Source of the DNA: Bacillus cabrialesii
Lineage (GTDB): Bacteria > Bacillota > Bacilli > Bacillales > Bacillaceae
Length of the DNA: 64,000 nt
Assembly: GCF_004124315.2 (NCBI RefSeq)
Contig: NZ_CP096889.1
Span: forward strand, 4,061,767 to 4,125,766
Reading direction: 5' to 3'
Part shown: positions 16,167 to 24,470 of the stretch, piece after piece
Position numbering within the stretch: the first letter of the stretch is position 1
How the letters are laid out: every line of letters begins with the position of its first letter
Notes under the pieces: generated by a model
Told to the model about the DNA's origin: nothing
Database searches by the model: none
Seen by the model: the letters and a program-made list of their open reading frames with translations, nothing else
Position numbers and translations under genes: made by a program

Positions 16167-16310
16167 GTGAGACCTTTGCAAATTTCTGCTGAAACTGCCC
16201 AAAAGCTTGCAGAGTCCTTGAATCTGCCGCTTGAACAGATCATGCATATGCCTCAGCATATTCTGCTTGCTAAATTGGCTGAATTGCAGAAAGAAGAAGA
16301 ACAATCGTAG
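16167..16310 (+). CDS. yycC: YycC, small conserved protein (47 aa)
   Basis: A 47-residue protein from a GTG at 16167 with AGAGGAGGGA upstream. The sequence VRPLQISAETAQKLAESLNLPLEQIMHMPQHILLAKLAEL is a short amphipathic helical protein conserved in the B. subtilis group as YycC. Its function is unknown. The longer plus-strand frame from 16041 is not supported by a ribosome binding site. Confidence 0.85.
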   Translation: MRPLQISAETAQKLAESLNLPLEQIMHMPQHILLAKLAELQKEEEQS

Positions 16311-16382
16311 CATTCGTTCGCATACTTGCTTACATCTTACGGAATTATATTTAGTATATGTTAGAAAGAAGGAGTAACTGCT

Positions 16383-17585
16383 TTGCCAAAACATAAAAAT
16401 ATCCAATCTTTTTGGCTGATCACCGGCATTATCTTTATCGCCTTTAACTTGAGACCGGCCATCACTTCAGTTGGTCCGGTCATCAGCTCTATCAGGGCAG
16501 ACCTGCATATGTCTAATGGGACAGCCGGATTTTTAACAGCGCTGCCGCTGCTTTCGTTTGCGGTTCTTTCTCCGCTTGCGCCAAAGTTTGGACAGCGGCT
16601 TGGAAATGAACGGACATTATGGCTCGGCCTCCTGATGTTATTGATCGGTATTTTGCTTCGTTCTGCCGGCGTGACCTGGGCCTTATTTGCCGGAACGGCT
16701 TTAATCGGTATCGGCATTGCCATCGGAAACGTTCTGCTTCCGAGCTTAATCAAGCATAAATACCCCGATAAATCGGGAATCATGATCAGCTTATACACCA
16801 CTTCAATGTGTATTTTCGCGGCTTTAGCGTCAGGTGTCAGCGTACCTCTGGCGGCACAAATGGGGGGCGGATGGAAGCAGGCCTTTCTCTTATGGGGCGG
16901 GCTGGCGTTACTCGCATTGCTGATCTGGATACCTCAGCTGCGCCACCGGGATACGGCAAACAAGGCGGTGAAGCTTCAAACCAGTTCTATTTGGTTTTCA
17001 AAAATGGCATGGCATGTCACCATCTTTATGGGACTGCAATCATTTTTATTTTACAGCAGCATCGCATGGTTTCCTGAAATTCTCCGTTCGCACGGCATGG
17101 ATACGTCAACAGCCGGATGGATGGTATCACTGATGCAATTTGCAAGTCTGCCTTTCACATTTCTGACACCTGTTTTAGCAGATCGCATGAAACACCAGCG
17201 CGGCATTGCCGCGGGGCTGACCGCCGTTTATCTCATTGGGTTGTGCGGATTGCTGGCGGGCGGCAGCCATATCCTGCTCGCCATCTGGATGATCATCATC
17301 GGTATCGGGCAAGGCTCCAGCATTAGTCTGGCGCTCACTTTGATTGGTCTCCGCAGTGAAAATGCCCAGCAGGCCGCTGCGCTGTCAGGCATGTCTCAGT
17401 CATTCGGCTACCTGCTTGCGGCCATCGGGCCAATCTTTGTCGGCTATCTCTTTGACCAGACACATTCATGGACAATGCCGATTGTCCTTCTCATTGCTGC
17501 CCTGATTATAATGGGAGCATCCGGACTGGGAGCCGGACGGGATCAATACATTCTTCAAACAGAGAAACAAAGAAATTCAGCATAA
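16383..17585 (+). CDS. yycB: YycB, MFS transporter of the CynX/NimT type
   Basis: 400 residues and about 12 transmembrane helices from a TTG start with AAGAAGGAG upstream. The opening ITGIIFIAFNLRPAITSVGPVI is typical of the cyanate/2-nitroimidazole permease branch of the major facilitator superfamily. The substrate cannot be deduced. In strain 168 I recall yycA following this gene; here only about 150 bp separate it from the rplI stop, so yycA seems absent. Confidence 0.88.
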   Translation: MPKHKNIQSFWLITGIIFIAFNLRPAITSVGPVISSIRADLHMSNGTAGFLTALPLLSFAVLSPLAPKFGQRLGNERTLWLGLLMLLIGILLRSAGVTWALFAGTALIGIGIAIGNVLLPSLIKHKYPDKSGIMISLYTTSMCIFAALASGVSVPLAAQMGGGWKQAFLLWGGLALLALLIWIPQLRHRDTANKAVKLQTSSIWFSKMAWHVTIFMGLQSFLFYSSIAWFPEILRSHGMDTSTAGWMVSLMQFASLPFTFLTPVLADRMKHQRGIAAGLTAVYLIGLCGLLAGGSHILLAIWMIIIGIGQGSSISLALTLIGLRSENAQQAAALSGMSQSFGYLLAAIGPIFVGYLFDQTHSWTMPIVLLIAALIIMGASGLGAGRDQYILQTEKQRNSA

Positions 17586-17587
17586 AA

Positions 17588-17608
17588 AGCGGGGAAGATT
17601 CCCCGCTC
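17588..17608 (+). terminator. Hairpin after yycB
   Basis: GCGGGGAA and TTCCCCGC form a tight stem right after the stop codon, but the T run is poor, so termination may be weak. Confidence 0.5.
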
Positions 17609-17700
17609 TATGAAATTCTTCGAATATTTATGGTTTAATCAAGTTTTTCATATTTATTCTTTACAATTAGGCATCATAAAACTCTTTATCTCGTGGAATA

Positions 17701-17734
17701 AAAAAAGAGGCTTGGATTGGTCCAAGCCTCTTTT
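17701..17734 (-). terminator. rplI terminator
   Basis: AAAAGAGGCTTGGA and TCCAAGCCTCTTTT form a long stem with a T run on the minus strand just after the rplI stop. Confidence 0.9.
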
Positions 17735-17737
17735 CTA

Positions 17738-18187
17738 TTAAGCTTCTTCTTTGACATGTACCTTCAACACAGCCTGCACCTCAGGATGCAGCTTCACAGG
17801 CACGTTTGTAAACCCTAACGCGCGAATGCCGTCCGGCAGGTCAAGCTTCCGCTTATCCACTTTAATTTTATGGTCTTTTTGGAGCTGTTCAGTAATTTGC
17901 TTGCTTGTCACAGAACCAAATAAACGGCCGCCTTCACCTGATTTCGCGCTGAGCTCAACAGTCAGTTTTTCTAATGTCTCTTTTAAGCTCTTTGCCTGCT
18001 CAAGCTCGGCGATGGCTTCTTTTTTCTCTTTCTGCTTTTGTCCGTTCAATGCGCTGATGTTTGACGCGTTCGCTTCAACCGCGAGGCCTTTTTTAATCAG
18101 AAAGTTATGCGCATAACCGTCTGCTACGTTTTTGACTTCGCCTTTTTTCCCTTTTCCTTTTACATCTTGTAAGAAAATAACCTTCAT
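17738..18187 (-). CDS. rplI: Ribosomal protein L9
   Basis: 149 residues with the L9 N-terminal domain (MKVIFLQDVKGKGKKGEVKNV, then GYAHNFLIKKGLA), a long central helix and the C-terminal domain (LFGSVTSKQI, then GFTNVPVKLHPEVQA). L9 binds 23S rRNA near the L1 stalk. The ATG overlaps the gdpP stop by 4 bp, so the two are translationally coupled. Confidence 0.98.
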   Translation of the reverse strand: MKVIFLQDVKGKGKKGEVKNVADGYAHNFLIKKGLAVEANASNISALNGQKQKEKKEAIAELEQAKSLKETLEKLTVELSAKSGEGGRLFGSVTSKQITEQLQKDHKIKVDKRKLDLPDGIRALGFTNVPVKLHPEVQAVLKVHVKEEA

Positions 18188-20163
18188 CTCTGTACGCCTC
18201 CCTCAAAATACTCTTCTATGGCGTGCTTCAGCCGTTCCAGCGCTTCCGTTACTGAAATGCCGGACAACTGAGTCGCCGCATTTGTTAAATGTCCTCCGCC
18301 TTCCAGCGCCTCCATAATGATCTGAACATTTACCTCGCCAAGTGACCGCGCACTTATACAAACGGTTTGTTCATCCCGTCTCGCCACCGCAAATGAAGCC
18401 TCAACCTCACTCATCGACAGCAACGAATCGGCCGCCTGCGCAATCAGCACCTGATCGAAGTATTCCTCTTCATTTTCAGGAAGAGAAGCAATCGCAATGT
18501 TATCTTTATAGAGGACCGTATGCTGGATCAGCTTCGCCCGTTTAATATAGGAATCAACGGTTTCTTTCAGGAACTTCTGCACAAGCACCGTGTCGGCGCC
18601 TTTTGCCCTTAAATAAGAAGCTGCATCAAAAGTCCGCGAGCCCGTGCGGAGAGAAAAGCTCTTTGTATCCACTATTATACCAGCTAATAGGGCTGTTGCT
18701 TCAATCATATTGATTTTTAAGCGCTTCGGCTGATATTCAAGCAGCTCTGTCACCAATTCCGCTGTCGAAGAAGCGTACGGCTCCATATAAACGAGCAGCG
18801 GGTCCCTGATAAACTCCTCACCCCTGCGGTGATGGTCGATGACCACGATATGTTCAATTTTATTGACCAGCCGTTCTTCCATGACAAGTGACGGCTTATG
18901 TGTATCAACGATCACAAGCAGCGTGTCATCATTGGAAATTTCCATCGCTTCTTCAGGCGTAATAAACCTAGACCACAGCTCTTCGTATTTTTTGATTTCC
19001 TCAATTAAACGCTGCACACTTGATCCGATTTGATTTGGGTCAATCACGATAAAACCATCTTTGTTATTTGCCTGGGCCACCTTTAAAATTCCGATCGCCG
19101 CGCCGATAGAATCCATGTCGGGGAATTTATGCCCCATGATAATCACATTGCTGCTTTCGGAGACGATTTCCTTTAAGGCATGAGAAATGACGCGGGCCCG
19201 CACCCTTGTACGTTTCTCCATCGGATTTGTTTTACCGCCGTAAAACTTCACCTTGCCGTTCGGCAGCTTAATGGCTACCTGGTCTCCGCCGCGCCCCAGT
19301 GCCAAGTCCAAGCTGGATTGCGCCAAATCGCCAAGTTCTTTCAGCGAGGAGACTGAAGCCCCGACACCGACGCTTAACGTCAGCGCTACACCGTCAAATG
19401 AGGTTTTTTCCCGCACCTCATCAAGAATCGAAAACTTCGAATTTTCGAGTTCAGTTAAGATGTGTTCATTAAGGACAGCAATAAAGCGTTCTGAAGACGT
19501 TCTTTTCAGAAAGATCCCGTACTCCTGTGCCCAAGCGTTCAGCAGAGATGTCACCTGGCTGTTCATCGTGCTTCTCGTCTGGTCATCCAATCCTTGTGTC
19601 ACATCATCATAGTTATCAAGGAATATGTATGCCAGCACGGTTCTTTCGTTTTCATATAGCTTTTCAATCTGGGTTTGCTCCGTTACATCAAAGAAATACA
19701 GCAGACGCTCATCCCGTTTGATGACAACCTTAAACTTGCGGTCATTCAATGAAACCGTTTCCGATTCCACCTCTTGTTTGATAAGCGGCACAACCGACTC
19801 ACAAGTATCGTAAAGTGATCTCCCCACTAATGTGCTTTCATTAAAGCAAGAAGAAAGAAACGGATTTGCCCATTCTATATAATATTGGTCATTAAAAAGC
19901 ATGATGCCGATCGGCATTTCCATCAATGCCTCTTCACCGACTTTTTTCAACCTGTAGGATAACGTAGAAATATACGCATCAATCTCTTGTCGAATAAGAG
20001 AATCAGCGCGTTTAATAAAAAATAAAATAACTGCGATCAGCAGCACCTCGACGGTTCCTAATATCCAGTTAAAATAAAAGCTGATGAGGATTGTAATGAT
20101 TGACAGAGCAATCAAAGCATAGATGGGATACCGAAACAGCGGTTTTTCATAAAAGCTTGGCAT
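18184..20163 (-). CDS. gdpP: GdpP (YybT), c-di-AMP phosphodiesterase
   Basis: 659 residues from the ATG at 20163 (GGTGGGGAGTG upstream). Two N-terminal membrane helices (about 10-50) are followed by a degenerate heme-binding PAS domain (about 80-150), a modified GGDEF domain (about 170-300) and a DHH/DHHA1 phosphodiesterase domain. The catalytic motifs are GHKFPDMDSIGAA, VDTHKP and DHHRRGEEF, and the DHHA1 tail holds EGGGHLTNAA. GdpP hydrolyses cyclic di-AMP and is inhibited by ppGpp. It sits in the yybS-gdpP-rplI operon. Confidence 0.97.
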   Translation of the reverse strand: MPSFYEKPLFRYPIYALIALSIITILISFYFNWILGTVEVLLIAVILFFIKRADSLIRQEIDAYISTLSYRLKKVGEEALMEMPIGIMLFNDQYYIEWANPFLSSCFNESTLVGRSLYDTCESVVPLIKQEVESETVSLNDRKFKVVIKRDERLLYFFDVTEQTQIEKLYENERTVLAYIFLDNYDDVTQGLDDQTRSTMNSQVTSLLNAWAQEYGIFLKRTSSERFIAVLNEHILTELENSKFSILDEVREKTSFDGVALTLSVGVGASVSSLKELGDLAQSSLDLALGRGGDQVAIKLPNGKVKFYGGKTNPMEKRTRVRARVISHALKEIVSESSNVIIMGHKFPDMDSIGAAIGILKVAQANNKDGFIVIDPNQIGSSVQRLIEEIKKYEELWSRFITPEEAMEISNDDTLLVIVDTHKPSLVMEERLVNKIEHIVVIDHHRRGEEFIRDPLLVYMEPYASSTAELVTELLEYQPKRLKINMIEATALLAGIIVDTKSFSLRTGSRTFDAASYLRAKGADTVLVQKFLKETVDSYIKRAKLIQHTVLYKDNIAIASLPENEEEYFDQVLIAQAADSLLSMSEVEASFAVARRDEQTVCISARSLGEVNVQIIMEALEGGGHLTNAATQLSGISVTEALERLKHAIEEYFEGGVQR

Positions 20164-20199
20164 TTCTATCACTCCCCACCATATGAGTAAAACTCATGT

Positions 20200-21129
20200 T
20201 CACTTCACCTTATTCCTTATTTGAAAGCCCATATCTAAAACGCCTAAAATGCGAATGGCCGCCATAAAGACCGGATGCACAAATCCAAGAATAACTGCAA
20301 TGACAGCCGCAGCCTTCGGATATTGTTTCTTATGGCAATAGAAAAAGATAAATGATACACCTTGGATAAAAATCAGAAACCCGAGTATAAACTCCCCATT
20401 TAAAGCGATAGAGTACAGCATTTGGCCTTTTTCTAGAGGCAAAAATGAAAGCATGACAATCATTAAATACAGCACTACAACACTTTGCGGAAACTTCAAC
20501 TCTCTAAAAGGCTTTAGATTAGGAATATCGGGGGAGAATCGCCTTAAGAGCGGCTTAGCGATAAGGTAACTGAGGAAAACATATATTACCCCCAGCACCA
20601 CAATAGCTGTTGGGAATAGGTATTGAGCTGTGTCTAATTGATCTCTCATTATACCCAAGTTTTTATTAATTTCTTCTGAATGAACTGAATTTCTCATCAT
20701 ATACTCAGCAGAATCAATCGCTTCCTGTGATTGTGTTAAGGCCCTATCGACGATATTAATATCCATAAATAAAATACTTAACACAAAAAACATCATAATA
20801 CATAGCACTGAAACAAAAGAACTAGATAAAATCGCAATTGCAGGATCCTTCTTCTTAAGAAAAAAACCTAAAGCAACACCTGTAAATACGGATATAATCG
20901 CTAAAAAGACCCCAGTAATTGAACTAGTTATAAAAATAACGGGAAGACTTACAATACTCATCCAAAAACCTAATTTTGCCCCGTATCTCAATGTGTATAA
21001 AATCAAAGGTAGAGGTAAAACCAACCAAAACAGTATTCCAATCACAGGAACATAAACGACCAAAAGCGTGATGATCGCAAACAGACTGATTAATATAGCA
21101 CCTTCCATTAATGCTCTCGTTTGTTTCAC
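20200..21129 (-). CDS. yybS: YybS, DUF2232 integral membrane protein
   Basis: 309 residues with about eight hydrophobic helices, starting at a GTG with GAGGTGACTAA upstream. The pattern ALMEGAILISLFAIITLL...GILFWLVLPLPLILYTLRYG is the DUF2232/YybS family, which usually lies next to gdpP and rplI in Firmicutes. Its role is unknown; an ECF S-component-like fold has been suggested. It is the first gene of the yybS-gdpP-rplI operon. Confidence 0.9.
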   Translation of the reverse strand: MKQTRALMEGAILISLFAIITLLVVYVPVIGILFWLVLPLPLILYTLRYGAKLGFWMSIVSLPVIFITSSITGVFLAIISVFTGVALGFFLKKKDPAIAILSSSFVSVLCIMMFFVLSILFMDINIVDRALTQSQEAIDSAEYMMRNSVHSEEINKNLGIMRDQLDTAQYLFPTAIVVLGVIYVFLSYLIAKPLLRRFSPDIPNLKPFRELKFPQSVVVLYLMIVMLSFLPLEKGQMLYSIALNGEFILGFLIFIQGVSFIFFYCHKKQYPKAAAVIAVILGFVHPVFMAAIRILGVLDMGFQIRNKVK

Positions 21130-21163
21130 TTAGTCACCTCGTATCATCCCGAACATACGAATA

Positions 21164-21195
21164 GAAAAGAGCAGCATAAACGACTGCTCTTTTTT
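21164..21195 (-). terminator. Bidirectional hairpin upstream of yybS
   Basis: AAGAGCAG and CTGCTCTT arms with T runs on both sides lie between the 49-aa membrane protein gene and yybS, and probably end the former's transcript. Confidence 0.7.
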
Positions 21196-21295
21196 CATCG
21201 TTGCATCATACTTTGCACCGAATGTTTTTATATCATCTCTAAATTTTACTTTTATATTTTAACATAAGTCCAAATCGCAAGTAAAATGACGCCAA

Positions 21296-21311
21296 TGTTT
21301 CATGTGAAACA
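21296..21311. other. parS site near cotF
   Basis: TGTTTCATGTGAAACA matches the Spo0J binding consensus TGTTTCACGTGAAACA except for one central base. A parS site close to cotF is known in B. subtilis. Confidence 0.85.
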
Positions 21312-21355
21312 TTGCAAATGAAAAGACATTCTTTGAAAAAGAATGCCCATCACCA

Positions 21356-21505
21356 TTAATGTTTATCATCCATAAAGCCAGAAGATTCCTTGTTTTTCTT
21401 TTTCGTTTTTCTGACATACATAAAGATTAAGATCACCAGTAAAAGGGTTGTTGCTTGCAGAACGCCGCTGCTAAACAAGAAAAAGTTCTTTATCATGTCC
21501 CACAT
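21356..21505 (-). CDS. Small single-span membrane protein (49 aa)
   Basis: An open frame of 49 codons with AGAGGTG ten bases before its ATG at 21505. The product has a short aromatic N-terminus (MWDMIKNFFLFSSG), one transmembrane helix (VLQATTLLLVILIFMYV) and a lysine-rich tail (RKTKKKNKESS), giving a positive-inside topology. I do not recognise a family. It lies upstream of yybS on the same strand, with a terminator-like hairpin between them, and divergent from cotF. Confidence 0.7.
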   Translation of the reverse strand: MWDMIKNFFLFSSGVLQATTLLLVILIFMYVRKTKKKNKESSGFMDDKH

Positions 21506-21650
21506 TGTGTTTCACCTCTTTTTGCATGTTCTCAACCCGTATCCTATACAAAGTGAATTTCCCGTTTTAAAAACTTCAAAACATCATGAACAACATTGAG
21601 CGTTGGGCATATGCTGATATGGAATCTGATTGTTAAAGGAGAATTGCTAC

Positions 21651-22133
21651 ATGGATGAACGCAGAACATTAGCTTGGCATGAAACATTAGAAATGCACGA
21701 GCTGGTTGCTTTTCAATCAAATGGACTCATTAAATTGAAGAAAATGATAAGAGAAGTAAAAGACCCTCAGCTCAGACAGCTTTATAGTGTGTCCATTCAG
21801 GCCATTGAGCAAAATCTAAGAGAGCTTCTTCCATTCTTTCCGCAGGCGCCGCACAGAGAGGATGAAGAAGAAGAACGCGCGGATAACCCATTTTACAGCG
21901 GTGATCTGCTCGGGTTTGCCAAAACATCTGTCCGAAACTATGCCATCGCGATTACAGAAACAGCGACACCTCAATTAAGAAACGTGTTGGTCAAACATCT
22001 GAATGCCGCTATCCAGTGGCACGCACAAATCTTCCAATACATGTATCAGCGTGGATACTATCCGGCATACAACCTTTCTGAACTGCTAAGAAATGATGTC
22101 AGAAACGCCAACAGAGCTCTTTCCATGAAATAA
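21651..22133 (+). CDS. cotF: Spore coat protein CotF
   Basis: 160 residues from the ATG at 21651 (AAAGGAGAATT upstream); an upstream in-frame start at 21630 is not supported. The coat F domain shows LAWHETLEMHELVAFQSNGLIKLKK and the C-terminal YMYQRGYYPAYNLSELL. CotF is made as a precursor that is cleaved in the mature coat of B. subtilis spores. It is monocistronic with a downstream hairpin. Confidence 0.95.
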   Translation: MDERRTLAWHETLEMHELVAFQSNGLIKLKKMIREVKDPQLRQLYSVSIQAIEQNLRELLPFFPQAPHREDEEEERADNPFYSGDLLGFAKTSVRNYAIAITETATPQLRNVLVKHLNAAIQWHAQIFQYMYQRGYYPAYNLSELLRNDVRNANRALSMK

Positions 22134-22136
22134 AAC

Positions 22137-22166
22137 AAGCAGCAAAGGAGTACCCTTTGCTGCTAT
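22137..22166 (+). terminator. cotF/yybR convergent terminator
   Basis: AGCAGCAAAGG and CCTTTGCTGCT form an 11-bp stem around 5 bases between two convergent genes; it overlaps the yybR 3' end. Confidence 0.75.
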
Positions 22167-22540
22167 TTCTGCTGATCCTTCAGCAAGCCGTTCGAACGAT
22201 AAGATTCCAGCATATCTCTGTTGGATTCTCCCCAAGCCTTCATTTGCAAAACGATTGGTTCAAGCGTTCGCCCAAATTCCGTCAGAGAGTATTCAACCTT
22301 TGGCGGCACCTGGTGGTAAACCTCACGATGCACGATGCCGTCCGCTTCCAGCTCCCGCAGCTGAAGAGTGAGCATTCTTTGGGTAATACTCGGGCAGATT
22401 CGTCGAAACTCATTAAACCGTTTCTTGCCATCTATCATGTGATAAAAAAGAATTCCTTTCCACTTTCCGCCAATAACATCTAGTGTAAATTCCACTGGAC
22501 AGCCTTCTTTGTTGGGGTATATATTGTTTTTTCCACTCAT
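22163..22540 (-). CDS. yybR: YybR, HxlR-family transcription regulator
   Basis: 125 residues with the MarR/HxlR winged helix: CPVEFTLDVIGGKWKGILFYHMIDGKKRFNEFRRICPSITQRMLTLQLRELEADGIVHREVYHQVPPKVEYSLT. An N-terminal cysteine (Cys13), conserved in the HxlR/HypR type that senses thiol-reactive electrophiles, is present in GCPVEF. It is divergent from ppaC and has a dyad in its leader. The target genes are not evident from the neighbourhood. Confidence 0.9.
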   Translation of the reverse strand: MSGKNNIYPNKEGCPVEFTLDVIGGKWKGILFYHMIDGKKRFNEFRRICPSITQRMLTLQLRELEADGIVHREVYHQVPPKVEYSLTEFGRTLEPIVLQMKAWGESNRDMLESYRSNGLLKDQQK

Positions 22541-22554
22541 GGTTAACCCTCCGA

Positions 22555-22574
22555 TAGTACCTTTTTTGATACTA
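22555..22574. promoter_or_regulatory. Possible YybR operator
   Basis: TAGTACCTTTTTTGATACTA is an imperfect inverted repeat 14 bp upstream of the yybR ATG, similar in shape to HxlR-family operators. Confidence 0.4.
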
Positions 22575-22745
22575 CATCACATTTTGCAACTTAGCTACCC
22601 AGTATTTTACACACCTTTTCTCCTCAGCTCAAAGAAAATGCTTCTTATTCACATCAATTTTTAAGGGTTTGCATGATTACACCTGCAGCAAGACGTGTTA
22701 AACTATATAAAGATGACACTACTTAAAAAAAGATAAGGAGCTATC

Positions 22746-23675
22746 ATGGAAAAGATACTTATTTTCGGACACCAAAACCCAGACACAGATACGATTTGTT
22801 CTGCTATTGCTTATGCTGATTTGAAAAACAAACTTGGCTTCAATGCTGAGCCTGTCCGTCTTGGACAAGTTAACGGCGAAACACAATACGCGCTTGACTA
22901 TTTCAAACAAGAAAGCCCTCGTCTTGTTGAAACAGCTGCAAACGAAGTAAACGGCGTTATCCTTGTTGACCATAACGAACGCCAGCAAAGCATCAAAGAC
23001 ATTGAAGATGTTCAAGTTCTGGAAGTGATCGACCACCACCGCATCGCTAACTTTGAAACAGCTGAGCCGCTTTACTATCGCGCTGAACCTGTAGGCTGCA
23101 CAGCTACAATCTTAAACAAAATGTACAAAGAAAATAACGTGAAGATCGAGAAAGAAATTGCCGGCCTTATGCTGTCTGCAATCATTTCTGACTCACTGTT
23201 ATTCAAATCTCCAACTTGCACAGACCAAGATGTAGCTGCAGCAAAAGAACTTGCGGAAATCGCTGGCGTAGATGCTGAAGAGTACGGCTTGAACATGCTG
23301 AAAGCAGGCGCTGATTTAAGCAAAAAAACAGTGGAAGAACTGATTTCTCTTGATGCGAAAGAATTCACACTCGGCAGCAAAAAAGCCGAAATCGCACAAG
23401 TGAACACAGTAGACATTGAAGATGTAAAAAAACGCCAAGCTGAATTAGAAGCTGCGATCTCTAACGTTGTGGCTGAGAAGAACCTTGACCTATTCCTTCT
23501 TGTCATCACAGACATCTTAGAAAATGACTCACTTGCCCTTGCGATCGGTAACGAAGCAGCGAAAGTGGAAAAAGCGTTCAACGTTACATTAGAAAACAAC
23601 ACAGCCCTTCTTAAAGGCGTTGTTTCCCGTAAAAAACAAGTCGTTCCTGTCTTAACAGACGCAATGGCTGAATAA
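22746..23675 (+). CDS. ppaC: Manganese-dependent inorganic pyrophosphatase
   Basis: 309 residues of family II pyrophosphatases (DHH superfamily). The metal and phosphate motifs are FGHQNPDTDTICSA, LVDHNE and VIDHHRIAN, and the C-terminal SRKKQVVP loop closes the active site. PpaC drives biosynthesis by hydrolysing PPi in the cytosol. AAGGAG precedes the ATG. It is monocistronic, with a strong terminator. Confidence 0.98.
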   Translation: MEKILIFGHQNPDTDTICSAIAYADLKNKLGFNAEPVRLGQVNGETQYALDYFKQESPRLVETAANEVNGVILVDHNERQQSIKDIEDVQVLEVIDHHRIANFETAEPLYYRAEPVGCTATILNKMYKENNVKIEKEIAGLMLSAIISDSLLFKSPTCTDQDVAAAKELAEIAGVDAEEYGLNMLKAGADLSKKTVEELISLDAKEFTLGSKKAEIAQVNTVDIEDVKKRQAELEAAISNVVAEKNLDLFLLVITDILENDSLALAIGNEAAKVEKAFNVTLENNTALLKGVVSRKKQVVPVLTDAMAE

Positions 23676-23676
23676 T

Positions 23677-23706
23677 AAAAAAGCATCCCGCGCAGGGATG
23701 CTTTTT
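23677..23706 (+). terminator. ppaC terminator, probably bidirectional
   Basis: AAAAAGCATCCC and GGGATGCTTTTT arms with a 5-base loop lie between ppaC and the convergent yybP. Confidence 0.9.
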
Positions 23707-23707
23707 C

Positions 23708-24154
23708 TTATTCACCCAGCTTTTCAATCTGTCCCATCACATCAGTAATTTGCTTTGTGTTTTGGACAAGGTCTGACTGCTCCCATTCTTCAAGCGATAC
23801 CTTGCCTTCCTCTACTTGTTTCAACACCTCGTCAGCACTTTTCTGCAGTGTTTCGTTATGTTCCTGAATGGTTTCGTGAATCTCCTCCGCGGCATCAGGC
23901 GGTGTTAATTCATTAAAATCAGCGGCAGCCTGCTTGATCGACTCAAGCTGTGCTTCAAGCTTTTCTTTCGCCTCCGAATCATGTACAGCTTGCTCAGCCA
24001 ATTCAGGCGCATCCTCTGCAAATGTCTTCACCTTCTCCACATAGCCCGTCGCTTCACTCGTATAATTCAATCCGTCATTCACCTGATCAAGCATACCGCA
24101 CCCGCCTGCACTCAAAAGCCCCACTCCGGCAACAACAGTCAACATGATTTTCAT
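23708..24154 (-). CDS. yybP: YybP, lipoprotein under manganese riboswitch
   Basis: 148 residues from the ATG at 24154, chosen because GAGGAGG precedes it by seven bases; the ATG at 24169 overlaps the upstream small gene. A type II signal peptide with lipobox LSAGGC is followed by a mostly helical, acidic mature protein (EAKEKLEAQLESIKQAAADFNELTPPDAAEEIHETIQEHNE) of the DUF6376 type. It should be anchored to the outer face of the membrane. Function unknown. It gave its name, with ykoY, to the yybP-ykoY manganese riboswitch class, and that element is present upstream. Confidence 0.9.
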   Translation of the reverse strand: MKIMLTVVAGVGLLSAGGCGMLDQVNDGLNYTSEATGYVEKVKTFAEDAPELAEQAVHDSEAKEKLEAQLESIKQAAADFNELTPPDAAEEIHETIQEHNETLQKSADEVLKQVEEGKVSLEEWEQSDLVQNTKQITDVMGQIEKLGE

Positions 24155-24165
24155 CGTCAGCCTCC

Positions 24166-24276
24166 TCATCGCTTCTTTCTCATTTTTTCTTTTAAGATCG
24201 GGATCAATTTCTCTTTCGCTAATGGCAGCCCTTTCCTCACTAATTCACGCTTCAGCCACTTTTTCAGCTTAGACAT
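24166..24276 (-). CDS. Small cationic peptide gene (36 aa) between riboswitch and yybP
   Basis: A 36-codon open frame from an ATG at 24276 with GGGAGAGGAG eight bases upstream, ending 11 bp before the yybP ATG. The product starts MSKLKKWLKRELVRKGLP and ends LKEKMRKKR; by my count 17 of 36 residues are Lys or Arg. It has no signal peptide and could form amphipathic helices. I know no family for it. It lies between the riboswitch and yybP and should be co-transcribed and manganese-controlled. Confidence 0.7.
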   Translation of the reverse strand: MSKLKKWLKRELVRKGLPLAKEKLIPILKEKMRKKR

Positions 24277-24304
24277 CCTGACGCTCCTCTCCCTTTTTGA
24301 TAAA

Positions 24305-24470
24305 AATGAAAAAACTCCACCGATTTGGTGAAGTTTTCGAAGCAAAAAGACCTTCACCAAATCAGATTTGGCAAAGGTCTCGCTAACAATTAGATTGCCA
24401 GCAAAGCCGAGGACATCTTGTCCCGTAATGACGACTTTACTGTGAAAGCTACTCCCCTTTGGAGTGTTCA
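24305..24470 (-). promoter_or_regulatory. yybP-ykoY manganese riboswitch with terminator hairpins
   Basis: On the minus strand the conserved L1 motif AAGGGGAGTAGC (about 24466-24449), the central CTCGGCTTTGCTGGCAAT and the closing GCGAGACCTTTGC (about 24384-24372) define a yybP-ykoY aptamer. The 3' side of P1 can instead pair in GACCTTTGCCAAATC / ATTTGGTGAAGGTC followed by T5 (24344-24380), a terminator-type expression platform. A second hairpin, AAAACTTCACC / GGTGGAGTTTT plus T6, lies at 24309-24337. The class is known to bind Mn2+ and switch on downstream genes. Confidence 0.9.
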
